Position numbers and translations under genes: made by a program
In this document: piece after piece, positions 1 through 7,475 of the stretch
Numbering within the stretch: position 1 is the stretch's first letter
How the letters are laid out: the number at the start of each line of letters is the position of its first letter
Notes under the pieces: generated by a model
Seen by the model: only the letters and a program-made list of their open reading frames with translations
Told to the model about the DNA's origin: nothing
The model's database searches: none
Origin: an uncultured Bacteroidales bacterium
GTDB lineage: Bacteria; Bacteroidota; Bacteroidia; Bacteroidales; Muribaculaceae
Direction of reading: 5' to 3'
DNA length: 64,000 nt
Assembly (NCBI GenBank): GCA_902792895.1
Contig: CADBBK010000008.1
Location: 1-64,000 of the forward strand

Positions 1-20
1 GGTGATTATGGTATCGGGTT

Positions 21-50
21 TTGCAGGATGGAATTTTTTCGTTACCTTTG
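21..50 (+). promoter_or_regulatory. Bacteroidetes-type promoter of the propeller-amidase gene
   Basis: TTG at 21-23 is followed after 19 bases by TACCTTTG at 43-50, matching the Bacteroidetes primary sigma consensus (TTG, 19-21 bases, TAnnTTTG). It lies over the upstream in-frame ATG at 28, so transcription should begin near position 57 and the gene must start at the ATG at 85. Confidence 0.8.
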
Positions 51-84
51 CCTTTTAGAACATCAACCAAATCTACGATCAAGT

Positions 85-2019
85 ATGAAAAGAATTATTC
101 TCTCAGTGACGATATTGGCCCTGTGGGTGCTGGGTGCTGCTGCAGCCGGCGTGAATCAGGGGAGTGTGAAGACGCTGGTGGACAGCTGTGGCTTTTTCCC
201 TCAGTTGAGTGCCGACGGCCAATGGCTGCTGTATTCGCCCACCGATGCGACGAGCCTGATGCTGAAAAACCTGTCCACGGGGCAGGTGACCACGGTAGCC
301 GACAAGAACTATCCGGGCTTTGACGCCATCATCGGTGGCGACGGCAAGGTGTACTACGTCACGCAGCAGCGCAAAAAGAACGGCCTGGTTTACCGCACGG
401 CCCATTGCTATGACCCCTCGACGGGCAAGAGCCAGGTGGTGCTCAAGCCGCAACATGGGCGCGTCCAGCCGTTACATGCTTCCTATGGCGTGGTGATCAA
501 CGGCGAGCGTCAGGTGTATCGCAGCGGTAACAGTGTGGGTGCCTATTGCTACACGAGGGGCACGTCGCTGGTCGTTGTCGATGCCACAGGCAACTCGCGC
601 ACACTGGAGCCCGTAAAACGCAGCAACGGCTACTTGTGGGCTTCGCTTTCGCCCGACGGCAAGAAGATTCTGTTCGAGGCCGCCTCGCGCGGGTTGTTTG
701 TGTGTGACCTCAACGGCCGCATCATCGGCAACCTGGGCGAGTTCCTGATGCCCAGCTGGTACAACGACGAGTACATCATCGCGATGAGCAACGCCGGCAA
801 CACGCGCACCAACGGATCGCGCATCTGGCTGCTTTCGGTCGATGGCGAGACGTGCAAGCCCATCACCCCCAAGGATGAGCGCGCCGTGCAGCCCATGGTG
901 GCCGACGGCAAGGTGGTCTATACCGTGCAGTACAGCGGTGAGGTGAAGCAGATGGAACTGGACATCGCTCCGGCGGTGCTGCCGACCGTGCCGCGTGACA
1001 AGGGCGTCGTTGAGAAGCTCAAGAATGCTCCCAAAAAGGATATTCCGCGCGTGTTCATCAATCCGGGACACGGGGGCCATGACAGCGACGACCGCCATGT
1101 GCCCACGTGGGTCATCGGCGTGCAGGACACAATGCATTACTATGAGTCCAACTCCAACCTGACCAAGGGCTTGGCACTGGAGGAAATCCTGCGTGACAAG
1201 GGCTATGAGACCGCCATGTCGCGTCACACCAACACCACCGAGGACGACCTGGACCTGTTCGAGATCGTGTCGCTGGCTGCAAACAGCGGTGCTGACATCT
1301 TCTTCTCGATACACAGCAACGCCACGGGCATCGCCAAGCGCGTGAACTTCCCGCTGGGACTGTATCGTGGCTGGGATGGCCAACCCGCTGTCGAGGGCAG
1401 CTTGCAGCTGAGCAATGCTGTGATGAAACATGCCGCAACCAATAAGCTTGCCGTGTGGACCCACGAGGAACGCAGCCGCGGCGACTGGTCGTTCTATACC
1501 AATTGGGGCTACCGTGTGGGCCTGGGCGTGCTACGCTACAACAAGCTGCCGGGCATGTTGAGCGAGGGCTCATTCCATGACTATCTGCCCGAGCGCGAGC
1601 GTCTGCTCAACGACAGTTACTGCTGGCTTGAGGCTTGGAACCAGTCGCTGGGCATCGATGACTATTTCAGCCTCAGCAAGAAGTTCAAGAAAGGCGTCAT
1701 TGCAGGCACTGTGCGTTGGGAAGACCTCACCCGTCAGGATAATGACACCATCTTGTTCGGCGACGATGAACTGCGCACCGTCAACGGCGCCCTGCTGCGC
1801 CTGTACAACAGCCGTGGCGCCCTCAACCGCATCTTTACGACCGACGACCTGGACAACGGCGTGTTTGTATTCACCAACCTTCCTCCCGACAAGTACAAAC
1901 TGGAACTCTACTACGGTGATAACAAACTCTATAACACCGTCAAGGTTAATGTCAAGAGAAACCAGACGTCTTACAAGAACCTGATGCTGCGCCAGGACCA
2001 GAAACCAAAGAAGCATTAA
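85..2019 (+). CDS. Secreted beta-propeller / N-acetylmuramoyl-L-alanine amidase fusion
   Basis: A 644-residue exported protein. Residues 1-21 form a signal peptide. Residues about 25-295 resemble a TolB/WD40-like propeller, with recurrent LSPDG and DGKV blades. Residues about 321-520 are an Amidase_3 zinc amidase, with putative zinc ligands His329 (NPGHGG), Glu354 (YESNSN) and His410 (SIHSN). Residues about 560-644 look like a carboxypeptidase-regulatory/SpaA-like beta-sandwich. Known Amidase_3 enzymes cleave the MurNAc-L-Ala bond of peptidoglycan, so a periplasmic or surface murein hydrolase is inferred. A longer ORF starts at 28, but the promoter covers that ATG and the signal peptide begins at 85. 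The next two genes repeat its two halves as separate proteins, which suggests duplication with fission or fusion. Confidence 0.85.
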   Translation: MKRIILSVTILALWVLGAAAAGVNQGSVKTLVDSCGFFPQLSADGQWLLYSPTDATSLMLKNLSTGQVTTVADKNYPGFDAIIGGDGKVYYVTQQRKKNGLVYRTAHCYDPSTGKSQVVLKPQHGRVQPLHASYGVVINGERQVYRSGNSVGAYCYTRGTSLVVVDATGNSRTLEPVKRSNGYLWASLSPDGKKILFEAASRGLFVCDLNGRIIGNLGEFLMPSWYNDEYIIAMSNAGNTRTNGSRIWLLSVDGETCKPITPKDERAVQPMVADGKVVYTVQYSGEVKQMELDIAPAVLPTVPRDKGVVEKLKNAPKKDIPRVFINPGHGGHDSDDRHVPTWVIGVQDTMHYYESNSNLTKGLALEEILRDKGYETAMSRHTNTTEDDLDLFEIVSLAANSGADIFFSIHSNATGIAKRVNFPLGLYRGWDGQPAVEGSLQLSNAVMKHAATNKLAVWTHEERSRGDWSFYTNWGYRVGLGVLRYNKLPGMLSEGSFHDYLPERERLLNDSYCWLEAWNQSLGIDDYFSLSKKFKKGVIAGTVRWEDLTRQDNDTILFGDDELRTVNGALLRLYNSRGALNRIFTTDDLDNGVFVFTNLPPDKYKLELYYGDNKLYNTVKVNVKRNQTSYKNLMLRQDQKPKKH

Positions 2020-2045
2020 CTTAGCTATTAGCTTATTCAAAAAAT

Positions 2046-2936
2046 ATGAAAAAACTGATTCTTTTACTGCTTGCAGCGGCAATGCTGCTGCCGGCAATGG
2101 CCCAGGAGGTGGAAGTGACCTCGCAGCGGCGCCTGCTTGAGGGCGTCGAGGGGGCCGCCTATTTTCCGGTGCTCAACAGCACAGGAGACCGCTTGTTATT
2201 TGTGACCGAGGGAGGAGCACTCAAGTTCCATGACCTCAACGATGGCGTGACCACCGTTGTGACCACCTACTATGTTGCCGGCAACGATGCCTGCTGGGGT
2301 GGTGACGGTAAGGTCTATTTCGTCACCCAGCAGATGGGGGAGGACCACCTGATCTACCGCACGGGGCAATGCTATGATGCCGCGACGCGTAAGACCGAGT
2401 GTGTCACCGAGCCGCAGCATGGCGCTGTGCGTGCCGTTTCAGCCACCCGTGGCGGAGCATTGAAGGCTCCGCAGCACAGTTACAACTCGGCCAGCGACAT
2501 AGGCAGTGCCGCCTGGACCGAGGGCAGCCGTGTCCACGTCACTGTGGGTGGCGAGGAACGCGTGTTCAGCCCCGTGGACTCGTGGGCAGGCTACCTGTGG
2601 GCCTCGCTCTCGCCCGACGGTAAGCGCGTGGCATTTTTTGCCGCCGGCAAGGGCATCGTGGTCATCGACCTGCGCGGCCAGATGCTGGCCATGCTGGGCA
2701 ACTACGAGATGCCGTGCTGGTATAACAATGAATACCTTGTGGCACAGAATGCTACCGACGACGGCCACCAGTTCACCTCATCGCAGCTCATGCTGCTCAA
2801 GGCCGATGGCACTTTCAAGACGGCGTTGACCACGCCCGCCTCGATGGCGATGCAGCCCACCTGTGGCGGTGGCAAGATTGTCTATACGACCATCGACGGC
2901 CTGCTGTACGAGATGAAAATCAACATTTACCAGTAA
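2046..2936 (+). CDS. Exported TolB-like beta-propeller protein
   Basis: A 296-residue protein with a signal peptide (residues 1-19, ending AMAQ). The rest matches the propeller half of the preceding gene throughout: shared blocks include GGDGKVY-FVTQQ, YLWASLSPDGK, EMPCWYN and the closing blade GGGKIVYT. No amidase residues are present; the protein stops where the amidase begins in the fused paralogue. It lies 26 bases after that gene and 16 bases before a stand-alone amidase, so the three are probably co-transcribed. I infer a binding or scaffolding partner for the downstream amidase. No enzymatic motif is visible. Confidence 0.75.
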   Translation: MKKLILLLLAAAMLLPAMAQEVEVTSQRRLLEGVEGAAYFPVLNSTGDRLLFVTEGGALKFHDLNDGVTTVVTTYYVAGNDACWGGDGKVYFVTQQMGEDHLIYRTGQCYDAATRKTECVTEPQHGAVRAVSATRGGALKAPQHSYNSASDIGSAAWTEGSRVHVTVGGEERVFSPVDSWAGYLWASLSPDGKRVAFFAAGKGIVVIDLRGQMLAMLGNYEMPCWYNNEYLVAQNATDDGHQFTSSQLMLLKADGTFKTALTTPASMAMQPTCGGGKIVYTTIDGLLYEMKINIYQ

Positions 2937-2952
2937 TAAACGCTAGCAAGTC

Positions 2953-5346
2953 ATGAAAAAGAATCTGTTCAAATCCACGATGATGGCGCTGCTGGCGATT
3001 TTTGCCGTGAATGTCGCCAGTGCGCAGCAGCCCCACGTCTACATCAACCCGGGACACGGCGGCTATGACAGCGATGACCGCAACATGGTCATCTATCCCT
3101 TCCATCAGGGAGACACTGCAGGCTCATGGGAGTCCAAGTCCAACCTGCGCAAGGGTCTTGCCCTGCGCGAAATCCTGCAGAAGAAAGGCTACCAGACCAG
3201 CATCTCGCGCGTGACCAATACCACCGCCGACGACCTGGCGCTCTCGACCATCGTCGCCCTGTGCAACCAGAGCGGTGCCGACGTGTTCTATTCCATCCAC
3301 AGCAATGCCACGGGCACCAGTGCGGTGACCAATTTCCCGATGGTGTTCTACCGCGGCTATACGGGCTCTCCCCAAGTGGCCAATGCCGATGTGCTGGCGG
3401 CCGACCTGGAGCCCTACCTGTACGCCAGCCAGACGACGGTGTGGACCCACAACTATCAGATTTGGGGTGACTGGTCGTTCCGCCCCGAGTGGGGCACGCA
3501 GGGCTATGGCGTGCTGCGCGGCAATCGTGCTGTGGCCAACCTGAGCGAGGGTTCGTTCCATGACTACATCCCCGAGGCCTACCGCCTGCTGGGACTGCAG
3601 TACTGCTGGATGGAGGGATGGAACATCTCGCTGGGCGCCGACAAGTACTTCGACCGCCTGGACCAGTATGACCTGGGCGTCATCTCGGGCAACGTGCGTG
3701 ATGACCGCATCAAGCGCCTGCAGGAGAATCCACAGCCTTTCATCGTCTATGGCGATGACAACCTGATGCCCATCCACAGTGCCACGGTGCGCCTGCTCGA
3801 CCAGAACGGCAACGAGGTGCAGCGCACCATGACCGACACCCTGCGCAACGGCATCTACACGTTCAAGTATGTCGTGCCTGGGACCTATACCGTCGAGGTG
3901 AGCGAGCCGTCGCATTTCTCCCAGACGGCCCAGGTCATCGTGAGCGCCAACGCTGCGACATACCAGAACTTCTACCTCAAGCGCGTGCGCGACACCCCTC
4001 CCGTGGTGGTTAACTATACCCCGGTGTGGCACGAGGGTGACCCCGCCGTGAAGTGCAGCACGCCCATCATCCTGTCCTTCAACTGGGACATGGATAGCAT
4101 GACCACGTGCAGCGCCTTCCATCTCGATCCGCCCGTGGAGGGCACCTTCCGCTGGGAGGACTCCTATTACAGGCTGGTGTTTGAGCCGGTCGATGCGTTT
4201 GACGTGAGCACGCTCTACACGCTCACGCTCGACAAGAGCGCCGAGCATGGCGGCGGCACGGCGATGGACGAGGACTTCACGATGCAGTTCTACACCCAGC
4301 CGCGCAACCACTTGAGTGAACTGGCCGTCTTCCCCTATGAGGGCGCTCCTGTTCACTTCAAGACGCCTACTGTGGAGTTGCGTGTCGACTCGCTGCTCGA
4401 TACCTACAACCTGTTCCAGCGCCTGCGTGTGCTCGACAGCGAGGGCAACGAGCTGGCATGGAACAAGCGCAGCATCAAGTACAACAAGAACGGTGATGAC
4501 TACGGCTTTGTGCGCATCCCGCTCGTCAAGAACATTGAGGTGGGCAAGGATTACCAACTCATCCTGGACGTTGACATTGCCGACACTGCCGGCATCCACC
4601 TGCCTGCAGCCCGTGTGATTAACTTCACAGGCGTTGATGCTGGCACCGACAAACCCGGCATGCAGGTCGTTGAGCCGTTTGAGAATGCTAGCGACTTCCG
4701 CGTCCTCGCCAACGATGAGACAAAGAACAAAGTGACTGCATCGACCGAAAAACTCTTTGGCAGCAAGTCGTTGCAGTTGGACTATGATATGACTGATGAC
4801 TCACCCGTGCATGTTGCGCCCAATGAGTTCAATACCGTGACGTTCACTCAAGGCGACACGTTGGGAATCCATGTTTGGGGCGATATGAGTTACAACGATC
4901 TGATAGTTAGGTTCAATGTTCCCGACACATGGACTTTCATCAACGTTCCCTTGGGAAGGATAGATTTCCACGGGTGGCGTTACATGAGCGTTCCAGTTGA
5001 CAAGTTGGGCGAACCGGCTCGTTTCGCATCGCTTGTGTTGGCGCATCACCCTGAGGAATCGATGTGCAAGACAGGTACCATCCGCTTCGACAACCTGCTC
5101 AAGAAGGCTTCCAGCGGCATCGACGAGGCGCGTCTGGCCGGCATGAAGGTGAAGGTGGCTGGCGATTACATCGTCGTGAGCGCCGACACCTGGGTGCAGG
5201 GCGTGGAACTGATCGACATCAATGGCCGCACCATCAAGGCAACGGGCGGAAACTGCCTGAACGTGGCCGATGTGGCCTCGGGCGTTTATCTCGTCCGTGT
5301 CCACATCAACGGCCGCACCGCAACCCAGAAGGTCACCATCCACTAA
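2953..5346 (+). CDS. Secreted N-acetylmuramoyl-L-alanine amidase with T9SS-like C-terminal domain
   Basis: A 797-residue protein with a signal peptide (1-24, ending ASAQ). An Amidase_3 domain follows immediately, with His35 (NPGHGG), Glu60 (WESKSN) and His116 (SIHSN) as putative zinc ligands. Residues about 235-345 resemble a carboxypeptidase-regulatory beta-sandwich (GTYTVEV). Residues about 350-560 look like Ig-like domains, and about 570-720 like a beta-jelly-roll. The last 75 residues resemble a type A T9SS sorting domain: GVYLVRV and a terminal QKVTIH strand after a DINGR motif. It may therefore be exported by the type IX system and end on the surface, unlike the fused paralogue. A strong hairpin terminator follows. 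Confidence 0.85.
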   Translation: MKKNLFKSTMMALLAIFAVNVASAQQPHVYINPGHGGYDSDDRNMVIYPFHQGDTAGSWESKSNLRKGLALREILQKKGYQTSISRVTNTTADDLALSTIVALCNQSGADVFYSIHSNATGTSAVTNFPMVFYRGYTGSPQVANADVLAADLEPYLYASQTTVWTHNYQIWGDWSFRPEWGTQGYGVLRGNRAVANLSEGSFHDYIPEAYRLLGLQYCWMEGWNISLGADKYFDRLDQYDLGVISGNVRDDRIKRLQENPQPFIVYGDDNLMPIHSATVRLLDQNGNEVQRTMTDTLRNGIYTFKYVVPGTYTVEVSEPSHFSQTAQVIVSANAATYQNFYLKRVRDTPPVVVNYTPVWHEGDPAVKCSTPIILSFNWDMDSMTTCSAFHLDPPVEGTFRWEDSYYRLVFEPVDAFDVSTLYTLTLDKSAEHGGGTAMDEDFTMQFYTQPRNHLSELAVFPYEGAPVHFKTPTVELRVDSLLDTYNLFQRLRVLDSEGNELAWNKRSIKYNKNGDDYGFVRIPLVKNIEVGKDYQLILDVDIADTAGIHLPAARVINFTGVDAGTDKPGMQVVEPFENASDFRVLANDETKNKVTASTEKLFGSKSLQLDYDMTDDSPVHVAPNEFNTVTFTQGDTLGIHVWGDMSYNDLIVRFNVPDTWTFINVPLGRIDFHGWRYMSVPVDKLGEPARFASLVLAHHPEESMCKTGTIRFDNLLKKASSGIDEARLAGMKVKVAGDYIVVSADTWVQGVELIDINGRTIKATGGNCLNVADVASGVYLVRVHINGRTATQKVTIH

Positions 5347-5407
5347 GCACCATCTATAGTCGCTATAAAAATCTATAGCATCTATTCGGCTAAAATATCA
5401 CTTCGAT

Positions 5408-5447
5408 AACAAGAAACTGACATTTTGTCAGTTTCTTGTTTAATTTT
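5408..5447. terminator. Rho-independent terminator with perfect 15-bp stem
   Basis: Arms at 5408-5422 and 5426-5440 (AACAAGAAACTGACA and its exact complement) enclose a TTT loop and are followed by a T-rich run. The AAACTGACA word recurs just after it, near 5455. It ends the amidase operon. Confidence 0.75.
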
Positions 5448-5471
5448 TGCTAAAAAACTGACAGCGTGTCT

Positions 5472-5498
5472 TTGATTTTTAACAGTAGTTATACTTTG
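5472..5498 (+). promoter_or_regulatory. Probable promoter of the hsp20 gene
   Basis: TTTG near 5471-5474 and ATACTTTG at 5491-5498 approximate the TTG/TAnnTTTG pattern, but the TA is one base further from TTTG than consensus and the spacer is short. It leaves a leader of about 120 bases. The deviation could reflect an alternative sigma factor or mere weakness. Confidence 0.45.
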
Positions 5499-5609
5499 CG
5501 CCATTGGCATCGGGTTTGCATTATAGGGAAGTGAACGCAGGGCGCAAGCCCCGCAATCAAGAACAAGAACAATTAAAGACTCATAAATAAAAATAAACAA
5601 CAAACAATT

Positions 5610-5616
5610 AGGAGGT
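5610..5616 (+). promoter_or_regulatory. Unusually strong Shine-Dalgarno site
   Basis: AGGAGGT lies 7 bases before the ATG at 5624. Most genes in this window have no recognisable Shine-Dalgarno sequence, as is usual in Bacteroidetes, so this site stands out. It fits a gene needing high translation. Confidence 0.7.
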
Positions 5617-5623
5617 AAAGATT

Positions 5624-6076
5624 ATGTATTTCCCTGTAATTCGTAACAACCGCAACAACTGGTTAGACACAGCATTCAATGACCTGTTTGACATGGATTG
5701 GACTCCCCGCCATGTGGCCACCGCTCCTGCCGTCAACGTCAAGGAGAGTGACAAAGCATTTACTATGGAGGTCGCCGCTCCCGGCCTGAAGAAGGAGTAC
5801 TGCACCGTGAACATCAACAACGAGGGCAACCTGGTTGTCAAGATCGAACACAAGGCCGAGCACGAGGACAAGTCCGGCGAGGAAGAGGGCGCTAAGTTCC
5901 ACTACGTGCGCCGCGAGTTCTCCTACACCAACTACGAGCAGACCTACATCCTGCCCGATGAGGTTGACAAGGAGGCCATCAGCGCCAAGGTTGAGGACGG
6001 CATCCTGTCCATCGAGCTGCCTAAGCTCGCTCCCGAGCCCCAGAAGAAGATGGATCGTACCATCGAGATCGGCTAA
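5624..6076 (+). CDS. Small heat shock protein, Hsp20/alpha-crystallin family
   Basis: A 150-residue cytosolic chaperone, the usual length for bacterial Hsp20. The N-terminus is short (RNNRNNWLDTAFNDLF). The alpha-crystallin domain spans about residues 38-140, with VNVKESDKAF, the AAPGLKKE loop, a REFSY strand and the closing VEDGILSIELPK strand carrying the family hallmark. A short C-terminal tail contains RTIEIG as the anchoring IxI-like motif. Family members hold unfolding proteins in an ATP-independent way for DnaK/ClpB. It is monocistronic, bounded by a terminator on each side, with its own promoter and a strong ribosome binding site. Confidence 0.93.
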   Translation: MYFPVIRNNRNNWLDTAFNDLFDMDWTPRHVATAPAVNVKESDKAFTMEVAAPGLKKEYCTVNINNEGNLVVKIEHKAEHEDKSGEEEGAKFHYVRREFSYTNYEQTYILPDEVDKEAISAKVEDGILSIELPKLAPEPQKKMDRTIEIG

Positions 6077-6132
6077 TCGGCTCATGCACACATCCCTTGC
6101 GAGGCAAGGGGATCTTTTCATACGCACTTCGA

Positions 6133-6164
6133 CGCCCGCAGCACTCTGCTGCGGGCGCTTTGTT
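6133..6164. terminator. Rho-independent terminator after hsp20
   Basis: An 11-bp GC-rich stem (CGCCCGCAGCA and its complement, 6133-6143 and 6147-6157) has a CTC loop and is followed by CTTTGTTGTT. Confidence 0.75.
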
Positions 6165-6301
6165 GTTACTCAGGCATTATGGGGTCATTGCGGCAGGATG
6201 AGTTGCAAATTTTTGCACTAATAAATGTATCTTTACGTTAATGATTGTTTAAGCATTGCAATTGTGTAGCGTTTTTAGGGGTAATCTATAAGGATTTTTC
6301 A

Positions 6302-6309
6302 TATCTTTG
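6302..6309 (+). promoter_or_regulatory. Minus-7 box of the BadF-kinase promoter
   Basis: TATCTTTG matches TAnnTTTG exactly; no TTG is found at the usual 19-21 base distance. It leaves a leader of about 70 bases before the ATG at 6385. Confidence 0.55.
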
Positions 6310-6384
6310 TGGCGTCTTAAGTCAGCGTGATGCTGGTTTTAACAAGCATTTAACAAAAAAGGACATTCGTTAACTACGTTAGGA

Positions 6385-7245
6385 ATGATTAAAGGTCAAA
6401 ATATTACCCTAATAGCCGAGAGCAGTACAACGCGCACCGAGTGGTCCCTGGTCGATGGGGGCGAGGTGCTGGCGCATGCCTATACGTCGGGATTGAATCC
6501 GTTTTTCATGTCGCGTCGTGAAATCAGTCACAGCATTCGTCTGGAGCTGCCGCCGGAGTTCTTCAAGCGGCGCTGGAGCCATGTGTACTTTTATGGCGCC
6601 GGATGTTCAGGCCCCGAGAAGAACAAAATCATCGAGGGGTCGCTGGTGGCGCAGTTCAAGACGCCGGTGACGGTGATGAGCGATCTGCTGGGTGCTGCGC
6701 GCGGCCTGCTGGTGCGAGAGCCTGGATTGGCCTGCATTCTGGGCACGGGTAGCAACTCGTGCTTCTACGACGGCAACGAGATTGTCAAGAATGTGCCCGC
6801 CCTGGGTTTCATCCTCGGTGACGAGGGTAGTGGCGCGGCGCTGGGACGCGTGTTCCTGGGCGATGCACTCAAGGGACTAGCCCCGCAGGAACTCACCGAT
6901 GCCTTCTTTGACAAATACAAGGTGACGCGTGGCGAGGTGCTTGATGCCGTGCTGAACAACCCCGCCGCTACGCGCAACCTGCGTGCTTACTCGTTCTTCC
7001 TGAGCGAGCATCTCGACAGCCAGTATGTCCACGATCTGATTGTCGGCGAGTTCCGCCGTTTCTTTGAGCGCAATGTGGCACAGTATGATTACAAGAGCTA
7101 TCCCGTGAGCTTTGTCGGCCCCATCGCCACGACTTACAGCGAAATTCTGCTTGAGGTGGCCAATGCCTTCGGCGCTACCGTGCGCAAGATCATCCTCAGT
7201 TCTATGCCCGGCCTTGTCGCCTACCACAGCGACCAGTCCGAGTGA
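6385..7245 (+). CDS. BadF/BadG-type ATPase, probable amino-sugar kinase
   Basis: A 286-residue protein of the BadF/BadG/BcrA/BcrD ATPase family (ASKHA fold). The second phosphate motif GTGSNSCFYDG is at about residues 120-130, and GDEGSGAALG at about 143-152. The first phosphate loop near the N-terminus (AESSTTRTEW) is less canonical than DCGSTKINW in its paralogue at 19121. Known relatives are the GlcNAc kinase NagK type and the MurNAc/GlcNAc kinase MurK of Clostridium and Tannerella. The protein has no signal peptide, so it should act in the cytosol. It is monocistronic, with its own promoter and terminator, whereas its paralogue sits in the MurNAc operon. A GlcNAc or broader amino-sugar role is plausible; the substrate cannot be read from sequence. 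Confidence 0.8.
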   Translation: MIKGQNITLIAESSTTRTEWSLVDGGEVLAHAYTSGLNPFFMSRREISHSIRLELPPEFFKRRWSHVYFYGAGCSGPEKNKIIEGSLVAQFKTPVTVMSDLLGAARGLLVREPGLACILGTGSNSCFYDGNEIVKNVPALGFILGDEGSGAALGRVFLGDALKGLAPQELTDAFFDKYKVTRGEVLDAVLNNPAATRNLRAYSFFLSEHLDSQYVHDLIVGEFRRFFERNVAQYDYKSYPVSFVGPIATTYSEILLEVANAFGATVRKIILSSMPGLVAYHSDQSE

Positions 7246-7285
7246 GCGGGCAGCGCTTTTCATCCATTTGAGTTTTCATCATCAC

Positions 7286-7326
7286 TCCATCGTCTAGATG
7301 TCTTTCTAGATGATGGATTTTTTCTT
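7286..7326. terminator. Rho-independent terminator after the BadF kinase
   Basis: The stem TCCATCGTCTAGA (7286-7298) pairs with TCTAGATGATGGA (7305-7317), including one G-U pair, and is followed by a T6 run. Confidence 0.75.
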
Positions 7327-7385
7327 AAAAAGTGTAGTTAATTTATAAAAAATGTTGTAAAGCGGGGTATTTGAGGGGTTTCGTT

Positions 7386-7415
7386 TTGGTTTTTCATTGT
7401 TAAGTACTACCTTTG
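7386..7415 (+). promoter_or_regulatory. Promoter of the large amidase-like gene
   Basis: TTG at 7386-7388 and TACCTTTG at 7408-7415 are separated by 19 bases, a full match to the Bacteroidetes consensus. It overlaps the upstream TTG codon at 7413, so the real start must be the ATG at 7476. Confidence 0.8.
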
Positions 7416-7475
7416 TTGCATAAGAGATTGGGCCGATTGACCGCCTCAATCTTCAGGAATAACAAGATAGTAACA

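Larger units (their letters stand above)
6077..6384. other. Intergenic region, 308 bases
   Basis: It holds a short hairpin around 6096-6111 (CCTTGC/GCAAGG), a strong terminator at 6133-6157 and the kinase promoter at 6302-6309. No ORF with a domain or signal peptide is seen. Confidence 0.6.

Noticed and set aside
28-84. Upstream in-frame extension of the first gene
   Set aside because: It overlaps the promoter minus-7 box at 43-50, and the signal peptide begins at 85.
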